From contig JAEZMC010000312.1 in assembly GCA_023435805.1 (NCBI GenBank), forward strand, positions 1 to 8,796: DNA of 8,796 nt, read 5' to 3'. Positions 6,792-8,796 of this stretch are shown piece after piece (position 1 is the first letter of the stretch; every line of letters starts with the position of its first letter). Under the pieces are notes generated by a model. The model had not been told where the DNA came from, did not search any database, and saw nothing but the letters and a program-made list of their open reading frames with translations. Source of the stretch: Bacillota bacterium. GTDB lineage: Bacteria > Bacillota > Clostridia > Acetivibrionales > DTU013. The position numbers and the translations under genes are program-made.

Positions 6792-7673
6792 ATGTTGTCA
6801 AAAAGACGAAAAATAAGTACTTTTGATATTGTAAATAACGGTATCCTGCTGCTTTTGGGGCTATCCTGCATCGTGCCCTTTATAAGCGTCCTGTCGGTCT
6901 CCGTAAGCGATAAGGCGGCAGTTGCCGCAGGGAGTATTGCGATTCTTCCGGTGGGATTCACCCTCGACAATTACATATACGCACTATCGCAAGGCCAGTT
7001 TTTGCACTCCATGCTAAACTCGGTTGAGAGAGTGGTGCTGGCCGTCTTTTTGAATCTTGCGATATCGACGTTGGCCGCATATCCGTTGTCGAAAAAGAAA
7101 AACGTGCTCCCGGGCAGGACATATTTTGCTTGGTTCTTTGTTATTACGATGCTCGTAAGCGCAGGAATGGTACCGAAATTTATCATTATTAACGCTACGG
7201 GGATTCGAAATACGATCTGGGCCCTTGTGCTTCCCAGTGCTGCAAATGCGTTTTTTATAACGATTCTATTGAACTTTTTCAGGGGCATACCGGAAGAAAT
7301 GGAAGAGTCCGCATTTCTTGACGGTGCCGGTCATTGGACCATACTCCTCAAGATTTATATACCCCTTGCAATTCCTGCCTTTATAACATTGATCATCTAC
7401 TGCGTGGTTGCACACTGGAATGAATGGTTTGAAGGTCAGATATACATGAACCAGGTTAAAAATTATCCGTTGAGTTCGTATCTGAGGGGTGTAGTAACCG
7501 TACCGAATTTCGGCACACTGGGCATCCGGAGCGCAATGGAAAAAATGAATATCAACCATAGGTCATTTACTGCTGCACAGATTCTTATCGGCACGGTTCC
7601 CATTTTAATCATGTATCCGTTTTTGCAGAAATACTTCGTGAAGGGCATGACGCTGGGAAGCATAAAAGGTTGA
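6792..7673 (+). CDS. carbohydrate ABC transporter permease 2 (YtcP/LplC type)
   Basis: A 293-residue membrane protein, partner of permease 1. It begins with a basic cytoplasmic stretch (MLSKRRK) and then a first membrane helix (about 15-38). About five further hydrophobic segments follow. The EAA loop reads EESAFLDGAGHWTILLKIYIP from residue 171, with the conserved DGAG. The following HWNEWFEGQIYMNQ and the C-terminal YFVKGMTLGSIKG are strongly typical of the YtcP/LplC permeases, whose C-terminus usually reads KYFVKGvmiGavKG or similar. Length (about 290-300) is normal for the family and the gene looks intact. It is the last gene of the transporter operon. No ATP-binding subunit follows, as is usual for this class, which borrows a multipurpose MsmX-like ATPase. 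Confidence 0.96.
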   Translation: MLSKRRKISTFDIVNNGILLLLGLSCIVPFISVLSVSVSDKAAVAAGSIAILPVGFTLDNYIYALSQGQFLHSMLNSVERVVLAVFLNLAISTLAAYPLSKKKNVLPGRTYFAWFFVITMLVSAGMVPKFIIINATGIRNTIWALVLPSAANAFFITILLNFFRGIPEEMEESAFLDGAGHWTILLKIYIPLAIPAFITLIIYCVVAHWNEWFEGQIYMNQVKNYPLSSYLRGVVTVPNFGTLGIRSAMEKMNINHRSFTAAQILIGTVPILIMYPFLQKYFVKGMTLGSIKG

Positions 7674-7719
7674 TTTTGTTAAACATATAGGTATAGACTC
7701 TGAGTTCATAAGCACAATC

Positions 7720-7775
7720 AAATGCCCCTTTGTTTCAGGAAGCTTGGTAAACGCTCCGGAACTTAAGGGGCATTT
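7720..7775 (+). terminator. large inverted repeat, candidate (bidirectional) terminator of the transporter operon
   Basis: AAATGCCCCTT (7720-7730) and AAGGGGCATTT (7765-7775) are perfect 11-base complements. The 34-base interior can form a further imperfect stem (TTCAGGA 7734-7740 with TCCGGAA 7755-7761, one mismatch). The right arm ends in TTT and is followed by a modestly T-rich ATCTGTTTAATTT. It lies 46 bases after the permease 2 stop, between convergent genes, and could end transcription from both sides. The large loop and weak T-run make it atypical. Confidence 0.5.
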
Positions 7776-7789
7776 ATCTGTTTAATTTC

Positions 7790-7810
7790 GGGGCGGCTGC
7801 CGGCCGCCCC
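7790..7810 (-). terminator. GC-rich hairpin after the minus-strand glycoside hydrolase
   Basis: GGGGCGGC (7790-7797) and GCCGCCCC (7803-7810) are perfect 8-base complements with a 5-base loop, 10 bases beyond the hydrolase stop codon. Read on the minus strand it is followed by GAAATTAAAC rather than a T-run, so on its own it is not a standard intrinsic terminator. It may act with the neighbouring inverted repeat. Confidence 0.4.
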
Positions 7811-7820
7811 TGCATTAGCA

Positions 7821-8796
7821 TTACTCAAACAATACAAAAACAGGCGTTTCGCTTACGTTAATCTTTACTTTACCGTTCTGAATGTCCAGATCCCTTTGGA
7901 CGCCCGTCATACTTCCATCCTCAGGAACCATCAGCCTGGCCTTCGTTGTTCCTTTCAACAGCTTAAGCTGATAGCTCGGGACTTCCGTTCCGTCCGAAGT
8001 AGGACACCACAGGACATATGCGCCTTTATAGGAGTCCCTGTCCCTGAACCGCGATATCATCACGTTATCCTTGCCTGAAGAAACATCGGAGTCATAAAAC
8101 ATGTTTTTCAGGCTTTGCCGCATCGCTGACACGAAATAGAAGGAAGGCTTGGGATCCCATTTGCCTTTTTCCGTTACAAGTCCGGAGGTATCAAACATCG
8201 TTTTGCTGCCTACGGAGACGTCCCGCAGCATATATTGGGCACAGCGGTCAATGCCGCCGGACGCCGCGGCCAGATACGAACGCAGGATCCATTGGGCTTG
8301 AGCCAGCTCCGAAGGTGCACCTACCGCAGTGGCAGGATTGGTGTCATAACCGATTTCCGTAATCCACAGCTCTTTGTCCGGCAGGTTCAATTCCCTGAAC
8401 GCATTCATTCTTTCAAGCTTAACCTTTAGATTATCATCTTCCGGAGTAAGTCCCCGAATGTTATCCGAGGCGTAATGATGGAAATTCAGTACGTCGACAG
8501 GCAGTTTTCCGTCACTGCGGTTTTCCTGAGCCCAGGCCATCATTTTTTTAACATATGAGGGCTTGAGTGAGGACAACCCTCCCAATACCAGCCTGGCATC
8601 GGGATCTGCATTTTTGATTCCGATCGTATTGCCCAGGGTGCCCATATGACCGTCATAATCCGCACTGCACATGGCGGCAAGCTCTTCCGGAGTAAACTGC
8701 GAGGTTTCCTTATTCCAATCGGCATCAGGCTCATTCCAGTTCTCATAGTACTTGACCAGTCCGAGTCCGCTTTTCCGGGGCTGATCAGGAGTAAGC
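7821..8796 (-). CDS. clan GH-A glycoside hydrolase, C-terminal 324 residues (5' end outside window)
   Basis: The frame is open from the window edge to TAA at 7821-7823. The internal ATG at 8670-8672 is not the start, because the frame continues upstream and contains a catalytic motif. YYENWNEPDADW carries the expected acid/base Glu (codon 8730-8732, visible residue 22), and ELWITEIGYDTNP the expected nucleophile Glu (codon 8355-8357, visible residue 147). A spacing of 125 residues and an intervening DVLNFHHYAS strand fit a clan GH-A (beta/alpha)8 barrel with retaining chemistry. The last ~90 residues (from about ISRFRDRD) look like a C-terminal beta-sandwich. It resembles GH39- or GH5-like bacterial enzymes, but the family cannot be fixed. 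Any signal peptide or extra binding modules would lie outside the window. It converges on the transporter operon and is therefore a separate transcription unit. Confidence 0.85.
   Translation of the reverse strand, partial: LTPDQPRKSGLGLVKYYENWNEPDADWNKETSQFTPEELAAMCSADYDGHMGTLGNTIGIKNADPDARLVLGGLSSLKPSYVKKMMAWAQENRSDGKLPVDVLNFHHYASDNIRGLTPEDDNLKVKLERMNAFRELNLPDKELWITEIGYDTNPATAVGAPSELAQAQWILRSYLAAASGGIDRCAQYMLRDVSVGSKTMFDTSGLVTEKGKWDPKPSFYFVSAMRQSLKNMFYDSDVSSGKDNVMISRFRDRDSYKGAYVLWCPTSDGTEVPSYQLKLLKGTTKARLMVPEDGSMTGVQRDLDIQNGKVKINVSETPVFVLFE

Noticed and set aside
1..8796. Novel defence, mobile or CRISPR system
   Set aside because: No direct-repeat arrays, transposase, integrase, phage or toxin-antitoxin signatures were seen; all long genes fit carbohydrate import and hydrolysis.

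Overview
The window is a carbohydrate-utilisation locus from a bacterium that is most likely a Bacillota (Clostridia or Paenibacillus-like). The reasons are GGAGG-type ribosome binding sites, a lipoprotein-type solute-binding protein, LplB/YtcP-type permeases with no ATPase gene beside them, and a GH39 beta-xylosidase of the clostridial/bacillar kind. Genus cannot be settled from the sequence. No CRISPR array, tRNA, rRNA, insertion sequence, integrase or phage gene was seen.

Layout, left to right. Bases 1-215 hold the C-terminal tail of a gene that starts outside the window, tentatively a creatininase-family amidohydrolase. It is followed after 33 bases by a 691-residue six-hairpin glycosidase resembling GH52 beta-xylosidases (249-2324), then after 12 bases by a 503-residue GH39 beta-xylosidase (2337-3848). 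A 139-base gap with a good promoter candidate and a perfect 12-base palindrome leads into a three-gene ABC importer: lipoprotein solute-binding protein (3988-5676), permease 1 (5834-6778) and permease 2 (6792-7673). The binding-protein gene and permease 1 are separated by 157 bases containing a strong nested stem-loop. A convergent minus-strand gene (7821-8796, N-terminus outside the window) encodes a clan GH-A glycoside hydrolase. The 147 bases between the convergent stops hold two inverted repeats.

How it fits together (inference): the binding protein and two permeases import a short oligosaccharide, powered by a shared MsmX-like ATPase encoded elsewhere. The GH52-like and GH39 enzymes have no visible signal peptide and would cleave the oligosaccharide in the cytoplasm, probably from the non-reducing end. 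Xylo-oligosaccharides or substituted xylan fragments are the simplest guess. The convergent GH-A enzyme may supply oligosaccharides from outside the cell, but its N-terminus, and so its location, is not visible.

The window looks like a well-organised but broadly conventional sugar locus. The points most worth a second look are the divergent GH52-like enzyme, the nested RNA structure between binding protein and permease, and the promoter/palindrome region ahead of the transporter.
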